Below are positions 22,916 through 32,735 of a stretch of 64,000 nucleotides of DNA, one piece after another. Origin of the DNA: Rhipicephalus microplus (lineage: Eukaryota; Arthropoda; Arachnida; Ixodida; Ixodidae). The stretch is from assembly GCF_043290135.1 (NCBI RefSeq), contig NC_134710.1, positions 251,522,092 to 251,586,091 on the forward strand, read 5' to 3'. The notes beneath the pieces are model-generated. The model was not told the origin of the DNA and ran no database searches. It saw only the letters and a program-made list of their open reading frames with translations. Position 1 is the first letter of the stretch, and every line of letters begins with the position of its first letter. The position numbers were made by a program, and so were the translations under genes.

Positions 22916-23914
22916 ATGGACCTCAGGAAATTGACAAGAGAGAACCTGCTGAACCTGTGTTGCGATCTTGACCTAAACTTTAACGACGATATGCTTGCAT
23001 CTCAACTCAGTGAAATAATTGTTGAAAGCAAAATTGAAAAGGCGGAAATAGAGCACTTCGTGAATATGTATTTATTGGATCAGGAAGAGGAAGAGAAGAA
23101 CGAGCGTAGAAAGGAAGAACTTAAGAAGAAGATGCCGGAATTAGATGAGGAGTTAGAAAACATGCATCGCAAGGGGGTGACATTGCAGCAAAGAGGCCAG
23201 ACATCCGGAGATGTAGCGCACGAATGGTGCGATGTAGTGGCGGTGCCATTTGAGGCCGAAGAGAAGGCTAGTAACTGTAAGGACAAGGTTCAGATTCAAA
23301 CCCGTTCCGAAGAAAAAGAGCTCGCGGTCGAAGCAGGGTGTGAGGGTTCCATGGTTGTGGAACTGCAGTTAATATTAACAGAGTGTTCCAGGAGAATTGA
23401 ACCTTCCAGCCCTATAGACGATGTTTATGAGTGTCAGAGGCGGACGAAAGGCCCCAAAGCTGGTACCAAGGAGTGTGCCGAACGGAGAAAGCGTCCGAAA
23501 AACGGAAGCGCGGTGAGGCTCGCGATCAGTGCGGCGCGTTTGACGAGGACCTTCGAACGGCGTGGCGGATTCGCGAGAAAAGGCCTGTTGTCTTCTCTGA
23601 CTGACTTGAATCACATGCGTCTGAGCGGCCGGAGAGTAAAAAACGGAAAAGCGCAATCTACGCGGCCGCGGTCGAACGATGAACTAATAGGCGATCATCA
23701 GGACTGTGCGCGCGAGACAGCGGAGGAGAATATCGATGATGAAAAACGTCAGAGTGGGACGAAAGGCTCCCAGGTCCACGCAAAGAAGCGTGCACATGAA
23801 AGAAAGCGTCCGAAGGGCAACAGTAAGGCAAAGCTCGCGATGAACACAACACGTTTGAGTAAGGGCTTCAAACGGCGGAGTGAAATCGCGAGAAAGTGCC
23901 GTTGTCATCTCTGA
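22916..23914 (+). CDS. Gag-like protein with SAP-like N-terminus and basic C-terminal repeats
   Basis: From ATG 22916 (upstream in-frame start codons are non-ATG) the product is 332 residues. Residues 1-50 (MDLRKLTRENLLNLCCDLDL) resemble the short helical SAP-like N-terminus of tick Ty3/gypsy gag proteins. Residues about 50-95 are a charged Glu/Lys coiled-coil-like stretch. From about residue 180 the protein is a tandem of Lys/Arg-rich modules with ERRKRPK and ERKRPK signatures, look-alikes of nuclear-localisation signals. No CCHC knuckle is present. The frame ends at 23914 just after a one-base length difference between successive modules, and module coding continues in another frame. It probably contributes RNA packaging; that is inference. 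Confidence 0.6.
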   Translation: MDLRKLTRENLLNLCCDLDLNFNDDMLASQLSEIIVESKIEKAEIEHFVNMYLLDQEEEEKNERRKEELKKKMPELDEELENMHRKGVTLQQRGQTSGDVAHEWCDVVAVPFEAEEKASNCKDKVQIQTRSEEKELAVEAGCEGSMVVELQLILTECSRRIEPSSPIDDVYECQRRTKGPKAGTKECAERRKRPKNGSAVRLAISAARLTRTFERRGGFARKGLLSSLTDLNHMRLSGRRVKNGKAQSTRPRSNDELIGDHQDCARETAEENIDDEKRQSGTKGSQVHAKKRAHERKRPKGNSKAKLAMNTTRLSKGFKRRSEIARKCRCHL

Positions 23915-24290
23915 CGGGTCTGTATCGTATGCGTCCGAGCCGCCGGAAAAGAAAAGCACATCGTACGCGGCCGTGTTCGCATGATAAATTGCTAAGCAAT
24001 CATCAGGACAGTGCGTGCGAAAGAGCTAACAAGCATGTGGGTGCTGATGAGCATCAGAGGTGGGCGAAAGGCTCCGTAAACGGCACCGAAAAGAGTGCAA
24101 AACGGAGAAAGCGTCCTAAAGACAAGCAGGTGAAAATCGTGACGTGTTTGAGTAATGTGTTCGAATGGTGGAGCTAAATTTTGAGAAAGTTGCCGTATCA
24201 GAAGCGTCCGACCGGCCGAGGAGCAAACAAAAGAGAAACTCATTGTGTGCGTAAGCGGTCGAAGGGCAGGGGACCCTTTTGTTGTTTTCA
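23430..24290 (+). repeat. Tandem array of about 310-bp basic-protein modules
   Basis: The marker (C/G)RxGAAAGCGTCC falls at about 23483, 23798 and 24103 (spacing 315 and 305 bp), with a partial fourth near 24249. Each unit codes a stretch like LSSLT-x2-(Y/H)-MR, then TRP-x-S, then HQD, then RKRPK, then TRLS/FERR. Units differ at many positions, so the array is old. The third unit lies in a different frame from the first two (23896-24177). Confidence 0.7.
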
Positions 24291-25120
24291 GGGTGCATTG
24301 GGCAGGGTGCGCAACACAGAGGTCAGTGGTTTTCACGAAGTGGCGAGAAGGAACGACAGCAAGTCTGTTTCGAGGAATGTCGCGGGGTTCAGTAACAATG
24401 GGATTTACCTTTACGCGTGTTGTACACCCCGCTTGACGAGAAAAGCTTTCCGGGTACGACCACCACGAGTTCGACACAAAGTTGTTGAGAACAGCTGTTA
24501 GCTTCTCAAAAATATTGACTCAGAACTGCTGAGCAGAATAGTTTGTTTACTTTAGTGATTTTAAAAGTAAATAAGTAGTTTGAACTTTGTTGTCGTTAGC
24601 GCTCTATCGTTTTGGTAGCCTATATGCGTTGTATATATATATCTATCGCAAGGATAGTGATACGCATTACAGCGAGTTTCAGTACTTAAGAGATGAGCTA
24701 CTTCAAAATAAGGTGACGGCAGCTGACGGAAATTAGTGTATGGTGTTTCCGTTGCGTGTAATGCGTTGAAACAAAGAAATATCATAATATTGTACGACTA
24801 GTTGAACAGTGACTACGTTACAGTTGAGATGGAAGCCGTAGAGAAGAGTCTGGCACCCATGAGGGTAACGACAGGTTCCAGAATGAACTGAATTTGACAA
24901 CTGCGAATGTTGGTACGCTAAGAAGCCGACAAAGGCCACAAGAAGTACAACGAGGTGCTGTTCCAGGTTAAATCTAGCGAAACAGCTGAGATAGTTTTAG
25001 AACATCTGACACAGACACAGTGAGGCTGTCCCGATGGTGAATCGTGCATATAGGGTTCAGGTGGATTCATACCCGCTGGGCAAAAACACCAGCTTCGGTC
25101 GAGCAGAGTGCACAGAAGAT
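24290..25120. other. Interior of the LTR element, no recognised coding
   Basis: The plus frame at 24181-24501 overlaps the last repeat module, and the minus frames have no motif. There is no YxDD, DTG or integrase zinc-finger signature on either strand. Confidence 0.45.
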
Positions 25121-25124
25121 GCGA

Positions 25125-25370
25125 GCGAGAGGTTCCCCTTAAGAAGCGTAGACGGAAGTGGCGTCGTAAAGCACAGGATATGACAAAGAGCACAGCCGGC
25201 TTGAAGAAACTTGGTAAACGTTCAGAGGGCAGTTTACAGAATTAGGCATTTGTCATCGGTGCCGGAGTTGCTTTGTATGCGTTCGAGCCACCGGACAAAA
25301 CGAAAGAGAAAAAGCACGTTGGCTAAAAAGGCAAACGGAAGAAAGGGTACCGTCAGCCTTTCGTTGCGCT
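25125..25370 (+). repeat. Distal diverged copy of the basic module
   Basis: TTGTCATCGGTGCCGGAGTT ... TATGCGTTCGAGCCACCGGA parallels the 23905-23960 part of module two at many positions, and the coding upstream is again KKRRRKWRRK-like. It is separated from the main array by about 850 bp and contains stops. Confidence 0.5.
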
Positions 25371-26634
25371 ATTGACAGCATGTTTGATTGGCCGCATCAG
25401 TCCGAGGCCCGTGGCTCGCTAATACTAACTGAGCAAGAGTAAGAACTCTGGTTGCCAGCGAGGAGCTTTGCGAGGGTCGGAGGCGAAGCGAATAGGTTTT
25501 GCTGTTGTTCCATCTCCCGTTCGCCAAGAAGCACCCACATGCAGGACGCGACACCGCGCGTTCGTCTGAAAAGGGAGTAGACAACCGTAGGCTTTTGACG
25601 ATGGTCACTAGTGTGTTTGTTTTGATTTGACATTTGCTTTTGACGATTTAAGTTTGTTTGGGTTTTAGAATGTGTTCTTTAGGTATCTCGGCTACTAGAT
25701 AATGTTTAGGTAACCCATTTTCGGTTTTGTTAATTTCTTTAGGCGTTGTACGTTTCACTAAAATAAGCGTTGTGCGATTGCATAAACGACACGCATAGGA
25801 GCCTGCGTCATGGTAGATACGTGAAAATGAGCAGGGGCGACGTTAGGAACTAAGTAGGACTGAGCGCAGAGACGCAAAGATATTCCTTGGGAATTTTTCA
25901 GAGTTCATGCGAAAGTTTTTTTGTTGTTAATATAATGTTTTGTTCGCATGTGTCCGGTGTGTGAGTAAGAAAAGCTAAGTCATTAGCTTAAGTGCATGCT
26001 TTGTGACAGCAGAAACCGCAAGGAGAAGTTAAGTAGTAGTTTATCCAGGCAGGAGCACTGTGACGTGCATTAGCGGATGTGGATGTTCCTGACGCAGGTG
26101 CAGCATGACAGTTGTCTCTTCGTCAGCTCTGAGGGATTTGACGATTAGCTTTGGCGGCACAAAATTTTGGGAACTTAAATATAGCGTGAAGCAAAAGGCT
26201 TCATTTTATGAGTATAAGGCCTGCTAGTTTACAGCGGATTACTCACACTTGCACACGGGTATGCCACGAGAAACGCATCACTTGACAGTTTATTTGAAAG
26301 CAGTTAATGGGAAGAATATTCTCGAATCGGGATGGGGAGTTTTGGTGAAAGCTCAGAAAAACGTTGTGATTGCTGCTTTGTGTTTCGTAATACCATTTAA
26401 GGAAGGTTGTTTTTGCAAATGTTGAGGACTCGATGTGTCTCAGTGCGGGCAGGGTGCTCTCCCGTGCCTGTGGTGGTCTGTATAAATGCTTTTCCCAGAA
26501 GAGAGCCACAAGGAACGAGCAGGAAAGAGTCCTTGGCTTGGCGTCATCGGCAGTGGCCTGAAAGATGCACCACCCTACGACACTTCGGGCAACCTGTGCT
26601 GCTCTAAGGTCGAATCTCCCGCCGGCGGACGAGC
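25371..26634. other. 3' part of the LTR-element interior, no recognised coding
   Basis: Only short frames without motifs. A clear polypurine tract directly before the 3' LTR is not visible; GGCGGACGAGC precedes it. Confidence 0.4.
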
Positions 26635-27107
26635 TGTTGTGACTGGTGCCAGAGCTGACAGGGGAGCGGCGCTCTTTGGATCTTCAATCAAGCAGCCGAC
26701 CGGCCGGCTGCCTATGTCCGCCAGGCATTGTCCCTCCTAGACGGAGGGTGCGACGTCGTGTCACCACGATGCCATAAGCCATTCGAGAGAGGACAACAAA
26801 CACAGCATCTTCCTTAGAAGAGACCGCGGCGGCCACCGCAAATCGCCCCGCTAATTAAGCGAGCAGTTCGGCGGACCCTTTGAAGTACGCTGTCATGACC
26901 TTGGGACCCCTCGACCAGCGGCACACACACGACGAGGAAGAGCCCCGCTGGCACCACCTTGGAAAACAGTGATCACGCCTCAATATTGGACGTTCACGTG
27001 GGCCGTGCATGCTCGTCCCCCTCACCAGTTGTGTGTGATCTGTGATTGGACAGTACCATCTGCACGTGTTCCCTGATATAGGGATCTAGGGAGTACATAC
27101 CCTTTAT

Positions 27108-28079
27108 ATTTATTTATTTATTTATTTATTTATTTTATTTATTTATACTGTAACCCTCACTTGAGGGTCATTACAGGGAGGAATATAAACACAAAAACAA
27201 AAACAATACATATTGACAAAACAGACACTACGTTTCATGTTGCCGGTAGTACAATTCTAGCGAACACTCAAACGCTTTGACATTTGCGCTAGTAACAGCG
27301 TACTCTGGAAGTCTATTCCACACTTCGATACTATACGGAAAAAAAGAATTTTTAAAGCCATCCAGACGCGCCCAAAAAGGCCTTATTGGGTGACTATGGT
27401 TCAACCGAGCTCCTCGTTCGGGTGCAGGTTGTATGTATGTGTCTTTATTTATTTTCATTTCGCCTCTTATAATTTGAAACAGCAGTTTTAACCTTTGCTT
27501 TTCGCGGCGCACTTGCAGGGGTTCTAGCGCACATGATTTTAACAAATTTGTCACGGATTCTGTCCTCCGGTACCGCGAGCAAATGAAGCGCACTGCTAGC
27601 CTTTGAATTTTTTCTATTTTATCTCTCAGTGACTGCTGATGAGGACTCCATACAGCAGACGCATACTCCAATATAGGGCGAACAAATGTCTTATATGAAA
27701 GTAATTTGACATCTCTAGGGGCATGTTCGAGTTTTTTCCTCAAGTAAAACAACTTCCTGTAGGCCTTTGAACACACCTCCTCAACATGAGTGTGCCACCC
27801 CAAATCGCTGGTAATAGTCACCCCCAGGTATTTAAAGCTGTGTGTTCTGGTCAGAAGGCTATTTCCGATTTTATTATCATATGCGAGTACGGATTTTTTC
27901 TTGGTTATATGGGTGAACGTAGTCTTGGAAAAGTTAATTTCCATCCCCCACTGGGCGCACCAATTATGCAAGGCTTGCAGACAGCGATTAATTTTGATTT
28001 GGTCGTTTGCGTTAGTTACAGGAGCGTAAATTAAACAATCGTCTGCAAAAAGTTTGATTTTAACGGGGCTTTCGACAAC
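27108..28079 (-). mobile_element. 5'-truncated non-LTR retrotransposon (LINE) in the 3' LTR
   Basis: On the minus strand it begins abruptly within reverse transcriptase at 28079 and ends at an (AAATA)n-type tail (27108-27150). The coding part ends at 27228, giving a 3' untranslated region of about 80 bp before the tail. Simple-repeat tails are usual for CR1/L2/Jockey-group LINEs. No target duplication is visible across the insertion. Confidence 0.8.
27228..28079 (-). pseudogene. C-terminal half of LINE reverse transcriptase
   Basis: The frame is open through about 280 residues. It starts in the palm with the catalytic loop FADDCLIYAP (YxDD-type motif in its FADD form), then INFSKTTFTHI, the thumb-side motif FKYLGVTITSDLGWHTHV, RPILEYASAVWSPH and a C-terminal region ending YYRQHET. 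This order is that of Jockey/CR1/L2-type polymerases. The endonuclease and the N-terminal half of the polymerase are missing through 5' truncation. The first codons of the open frame (27228-28097) lie in LTR sequence and are not part of the LINE. The lack of stops over 280 codons suggests a fairly recent insertion. Confidence 0.85.
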
Positions 28080-28299
28080 TTGAGCCACCCGGCTCATTGA
28101 GCCACCCGGCTCATTCGAAGGAGTGCCATGTAGAGGAACGCCAGATTCGAAATCTCGCCATGTAAGAAAGAGCTCGTCATGTACGAGAGCTCACCTTATA
28201 TATAATGTAAATAAACCCTCTTCAAGTCTCTCTTCCTCCTGCCTCGACAACTTCATCCCGGACCTCCGGTGTCTGCAAACCCCGGTCGCAACACCGCGT

Positions 28300-30285
28300 G
28301 CATGTAACACGTGCGGGGCATGGCGTGTCCTCTTACGAGTTCACCGCGTTGGCAACCCTTTGAAGGCGTGCGCGCAACGCAGGTTTTATACCGGCACTAT
28401 TACGGCAGCCACGGTTTGCCAACAAGCTCGGAACTGACGGAGTCAACGGCCGGAGTCGCGGTAACCGGAAGTAGACGGTGTTTTAAGCAGCGAGTCAGTG
28501 ATGACGTATGCCACGAGAGATTGGAAGGGGTAATGAAGGGGCAAAGTGGAGTGGGAGTGGAGGGCAAAGTGAAGTGGGAGTGGAGGGCAAAGTGGAGTGG
28601 GAGAAGATACCAGCGGAGGGATGCGCAGGAGAAAGCAAAATGTGTGGCCGGCACGTTTTTGATTATCAGTCGCACCTAAATGCGCTATTACTGCACCGTT
28701 TCGAAAAGTTTTTACGGCTGCGTGTTCGTCGTACGCTCACGCACGATTTCCCTACTGTAACTGAATTTCGACCTCTGGGTGGTTTACGGGTCCTTTCAAA
28801 CCCATAAAACTTCGTAAAGTAGGGACGTATGTTGTTATTCGGTTGCCTCTTCTTTTTTCTTCCTCCTCCGAATTCTCCGAGGCCGGCGCGTCGGTATTGT
28901 TCAGATGCCATCACGTGGGACCACCCACAGTGTTCTTCTCTTTACAATCTCTCGCAACCAGTGCTGCGGAATAGGCGCCTCCATTTCATTCCAATTCAAT
29001 TCCGGGGGAATTATGATTAGCCGCAATTCTATTTCTTTCAATTTCTAAGAATGAAAAAAAAACTTGGTCCATTTCACCTCCGGGAACGGCGGGGCAGTTA
29101 AATTCAAGTACTGCAATTCCTCAGTGTTGGAAATACATCTTGATAGTTTTATTGAGCTAAAAATAAACGCCCCACAAAGATGGTGGCATCAGGCGCACGA
29201 AGAATTGCAAAAGTACGCAAGACACGTTAACAAGATCGAGGGATAGAAGCTTGGTGCACATCTCGTGCAGTAAAAACCACCCAACTAATTTCCATATGAT
29301 CAGTTCTCCCGCTACATATAGCATTTTCGTTTTCAGCATGTTTCAAGGAGTGGCGATGTTTTGCTTGTGTAAGCTTACATTTGTTAATGATAGCGTAATT
29401 TTGTGTTAACAAAATTAGTGTTTAAGAAGACTAAGCAGTTTCAGCACGTGTCAGGAGAAGTTGTGAATACGCAGAAAACAAAAATTTAGTTAATGGAGCC
29501 AAAAGCACTAGATCTGCAGGTATTAGATAGAACACTGCTCCACTACTCGGGTACCTTTTGCCTTTGCATCGAATGCAGAACACTGGGCCACACTGCTCGT
29601 CAGTAGTCACGCTTGTCAAGCGCGCCTCGCCAGCATGAACGGAGTGAGGAGAATTTCGTGTTCGCCTGTGCGGAACTATTTCTTGTCGCAAAGGTTATGT
29701 GTGTCATGTACTAAGCCTGTCGTAAGATAAAGGCCAGGCTGTGTATCGAGTGTTCACTACTTGTGTGTACGGGTATATCAATGAGAACCAACGTGCAGGG
29801 ATCAATCGTATCTCCCTTCAGTATCTGTTGGAATAATGTCTTTGTTTCTAGCTAACTTATGATTTGGTTTCTCTTTTACGAATTGGCAGATGATTCAGAC
29901 TTTTGCACTACGCCTAACCTTCACTTTAGCGAAATAAACATGGACCTAGAGAATGCGTTGTGGCCTTCGAGTTCGATACAACCTGCCCTCCTACATGACT
30001 AATTTGAGCATGACATTAGAATAGTGGCCAGTAAAGGTGTTGCAAAATGCGTTCCTCCCCAATGCGTTCCTTTTTACTTGGGGATGTAAACACGGACATA
30101 TACCGAGTCATAGGAACAGAGCCAAGTTAAAAGAAAAGCTAACAATAATAATGAAACGATCACTTCATTACGACCCACCAGTCCTGTTTGTTCCATAGGT
30201 CGCCAGGATGGCTACTTTTGCACCAGGGAGTCATTGTAGCGACAAATACGGGCTCTGCTATAGGAACGACGAAGAAGACGTTTGT
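28300..30285. other. Unassigned DNA with a short minisatellite
   Basis: Near 28538-28603 a 23-bp unit (GGGCAAAGTGGAGTGGGAGT...) is repeated 2.8 times. The rest has open frames of up to 122 codons on both strands without domains. No RNA gene or known transposon end is seen. Confidence 0.4.
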
Positions 30286-30289
30286 TGTG

Positions 30290-30362
30290 GCGGAGGCGGA
30301 GGCGGCCGCCGCCGCCGCCGCTGCCGCTGCTGCCGCTGCTGCCGCTGCTGCTGCTGCTGCTC
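30290..30362. repeat. GCN trinucleotide repeat (GGC/GCC/GCT)
   Basis: About 24 triplets: GGAGGC, then GCC, then mixed GCTGCC, then a pure GCT run. It would encode poly-Ala on either strand or poly-Ser/Gly on one, but the flanking frames show no protein domain. Confidence 0.85.
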
Positions 30363-30526
30363 GGCACATTAAACGGTTGCCTTACCCCGGCATGGCGTCT
30401 AACAATATGATTACAGTGTAAATTGTTATTGTACATTGCGTTAAACCTACAATGATGTTACTAATCAAGTGTATTGAAAACATATCGCAAGCGTAAAAAC
30501 AGAAGCTGCGAGAGCTGCAATCTGTA

Positions 30527-30527
<1 letters not shown>

Positions 30528-30620
<93 letters not shown>
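30528..30620. repeat. AT dinucleotide microsatellite
   Basis: About 46 TA repeats directly abutting the left end of the minus-strand LTR element. Confidence 0.95.
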
Positions 30621-30623
<3 letters not shown>

Positions 30624-30802
30624 ACCGAGACAAATGACAAATAGGCACAACGCCTGATCGTTGGCCGGTTGTTCTATACATAGCTTGCACCTACGTCACT
30701 CGACGTCACTGCTCGGAGCGAGTTGGCCATTTTTATGAATGGCGGTCAGGCCTTGGTCAGCCGCGTCTCGTAAGACCTACGAGTTTCTTCCTCCGCAACA
30801 GT

Positions 30803-31031
30803 TGCGCAATAGTGGGATGCTATAATGGTAGCGACAGTTGCGGAAGAAAAAAAAGGATCCCACAAGTACGAGCTTCCTTCGAATACCGACGAAGGTTATT
30901 GAAAACCAGTGCGAGTGTGGCGAAAATGATCAGCACGAACTATCGGAGGACCTGGCTGGCACGCATAAAGCATGCGCATTCCGATGAACAAAACGACAAC
31001 GTTCGGTGGTGTGGAGCTCACTTCGTAGCAA
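30803..31031 (+). pseudogene. THAP-type zinc-finger exon
   Basis: The frame reads CAIVGCYNGSDSC at the start and WLARIKHA ... VRWCGAHFVA at the end, giving C-x4-C ... C-x2-H, the zinc ligands of the THAP (C2CH) DNA-binding domain, with about 60 residues between. The exon ends at a GTAAGC donor (31032) in phase 1, and an acceptor at 31093 restores the expected continuation. No ATG lies in frame close upstream, so the true start is lost or in another exon. The domain would have bound transposon ends. The next exon carries a frameshift, so the gene is dead. Confidence 0.65.
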
Positions 31032-31093
31032 GTAAGCGACAGAGACAGCAAGCATACAGACAATAATTAACGTGGATGCTTTTGTGACCATAG

Positions 31094-31600
31094 GAAAGTC
31101 GTCCACGTTGTTCGACGAGACGAACCCAGATTGGGTGTGCCGTTTCTGAAACTCAGCTATGGCTCCAAGCATACAGGCGCTGCGTGGCACGAGTGCGAGG
31201 AAAAGCAGCGCCCCGATAAGTGGAAAGCTAAGTTCGAACGGCGCGCCCCGCCGCGGTAGTCTAGTGGCTAAGGTACTCGGCTGCTGACCCGCAGGGCGCG
31301 GGTTCGAATCCCGGCTGCGGCGGCTGCATTTCCGATGGAGGCGGAAATGTTGTAGGCCCGTGTGCTCAGATTTGGGTGCACGTTAAAGAACCCCAGGTGG
31401 TCTAAATTTCCGGAGCCCTCCACTACGGCGTCTCTCATAATCATATAGTGGTTTTGGGACGTTAAACCCCACATATCAATCAATCAAGTTCGAACGGTGC
31501 CGACGACATGCCAACCCGGCAATCGTGGACGCAGCAGCTGAGCCGGCGTTGCAGACGTGTGCTGCCACCGGTGTCCCCACGTCGCCGCTGCCCGTTCACC
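31094..31600 (+). pseudogene. Second THAP-gene exon, frameshifted and split by a SINE
   Basis: After the acceptor ATAG ending at 31093 the frame reads KSSTLFDETNPDWV, the usual continuation of tick THAP proteins, then hits a stop near 31147. A one-base shift continues as PFLKLSYGSKHTG to 31241. A SINE (31242-31485) then interrupts, and the same kind of frame resumes at 31486 to about 31600 (HANPAIVDAAAEPALQ). Confidence 0.55.
31242..31485 (+). mobile_element. tRNA-derived SINE, best-preserved copy
   Basis: Head CCCCGCCGCGGTAGTCTAG with A box TAGTCTAGTGGCTAAGG and B box GGGTTCGAATCCCGG (about 31301-31315). Body GATGGAGGCGGAAATGTTG, TGGGTGCACGTTAAAGAACC, then GTCTCTCATAATCATATAG and tail CACATATCAATCAATC. 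A perfect 12-bp duplication, AAGTTCGAACGG (31230-31241, 31486-31497), flanks it. With intact pol III boxes it is the most likely of the copies to be transcribed. Confidence 0.92.
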
Positions 31601-32249
31601 TTTTAACGAAAAAGCAAACAATGCTGCATTACGAACCTTTCTGTCTCTAGGAAATCCTCCATGACCTACGCGAATGAGTACATTGCACTTTCATACTTAA
31701 TTTTACCCTGTACCACTTCGAAATGTCATCGCGCATATCTGCTGCTGAACAAGCTCAAGGCATTCGTTCGTCTAAATAAATCTAAATGCGGCTCCCTCTT
31801 ATCGACAGTCCACATGCAGTGACTAAATTCTCAGTATTACGTTCACGCACACGTACGTACATGCGGCGATGTTCATGACAAAGGAAGCAGCAACACGCAA
31901 ACGGGGCTGCGCGATCGAAAAACGTGCTGCCGCGTGAGCAGCTCGCTGTGCTCGCGTGAGAACTGAGCGCAAGCATCCACATTTCTTGATTAGGCAGCGT
32001 ACATAGATCGCTATTTTATAACTCGGAGCTGGTGTATGTGTAGATCTAATAAATCATTGAACTTACCTCTGCGATGACCATCACTCTATGGTCACGAAGC
32101 TCTTTAGTAGACAGACTTTTTTTTTCAGCCGCTAGGGAAGTAGTTGTGCGCATCCACTGATTTGAAAGCCTTCACTTCGCCTAAGTTACAAAATTGGCGC
32201 TAAAAGCCAAATAGTTCACGATGTCACCATGCGACACCTCTGCTTTTTT

Positions 32250-32316
<67 letters not shown>
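32250..32316. repeat. AT dinucleotide microsatellite
   Basis: About 32 TA repeats followed by TTATTATA-type AT-rich DNA, inside the THAP transposon. Confidence 0.95.
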
Positions 32317-32318
<2 letters not shown>

Positions 32319-32735
32319 ATATTTATTATATAACTTTTATTATAAAAATAAACAAAAAATATATAGTGTCTGTTCAGGGTCGGAGTGTGTACGGATTTAA
32401 TCTGTCGCATGAGTGCACCTTCTCCTCGTAGCGAGTACGCGCTTCTCGTAACATCTCTTAGTAGTACGCCACATTTAACGGCTGCTTTGTGCCAACCGGC
32501 GGCATTATGCACACACACGAAAAAAAAAAAACGATCGCAAGGAAGATAGCGACCGTGGCAGTGTGGCTCCTTCGTACTGAAAACTGCAATCGTATGGCTG
32601 TCGAGATAAAGAGATGGCCGCCGCAATAGGACCGCAGCAACAGTGACGGCACGTGCAAGCTATGTAATCTCCTTCGTCTTTCTCGTCCTCTTTTATCCGA
32701 GCGGGTGCCCGTGCCCGAGCATCGCTTCGTCCACA

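Larger units (their letters stand above)
21707..28293 (+). mobile_element. Complete LTR retrotransposon, apparently lacking pol
   Basis: Two direct long terminal repeats start TGTTGTGACTGG and end GGTCGCAACA. They bound a 4.26-kb interior, and the whole is flanked by CCGC (21703-21706 and 28294-28297), a 4-bp target duplication. A TGG-initiated primer-binding-site-like sequence starts at 22380. The interior has one gag-like ORF and repeated Lys/Arg-rich modules, but I find no protease, reverse transcriptase, RNase H or integrase motif in any frame. It therefore fits a large non-autonomous derivative (LARD-like) mobilised in trans. The LTRs differ at roughly 15 of the first 215 bp by eye, mostly transitions at CpG, so it is not recent. 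Confidence 0.85.
26635..28293 (+). repeat. 3' LTR, interrupted by a LINE
   Basis: Same start and end as the 5' LTR. The sequence departs from it after CCTTTAT at 27107 and rejoins at TTGAGCCACCCGG (28080 onward). A 17-bp unit (TGAGCCACCCGGCTCAT) is present twice in tandem at 28081-28114, against once in the 5' LTR. Confidence 0.85.
30679..32664 (+). mobile_element. THAP-domain DNA transposon nested in the left LTR
   Basis: The left end CATAGCTTGCAC at 30679 is complemented by GTGCAAGCTATG ending at 32664, and the next bases (GTCACT / AGTGAC) continue the inverted repeat imperfectly. Both ends are flanked by TA (30677-30678, 32665-32666), and the LTR sequence continues across that point. It carries a THAP-zinc-finger pseudogene. 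Of THAP-bearing families, P makes 8-bp duplications, whereas ISL2EU-type elements, as I recall, make 2-bp ones, so the latter fits better; that assignment is inference. No catalytic core is recognised. Confidence 0.65.

Noticed and set aside
30188..30421. Poly-alanine protein
   Set aside because: The tract is a GCN repeat and the flanking frame is short with no domain. Equivalent frames exist on the other strand.
30382..30690. Open frames coding long Ile-Tyr repeats over TA tracts (also near 32216, 48057, 48896, 61366)
   Set aside because: They are only translations of AT microsatellites.
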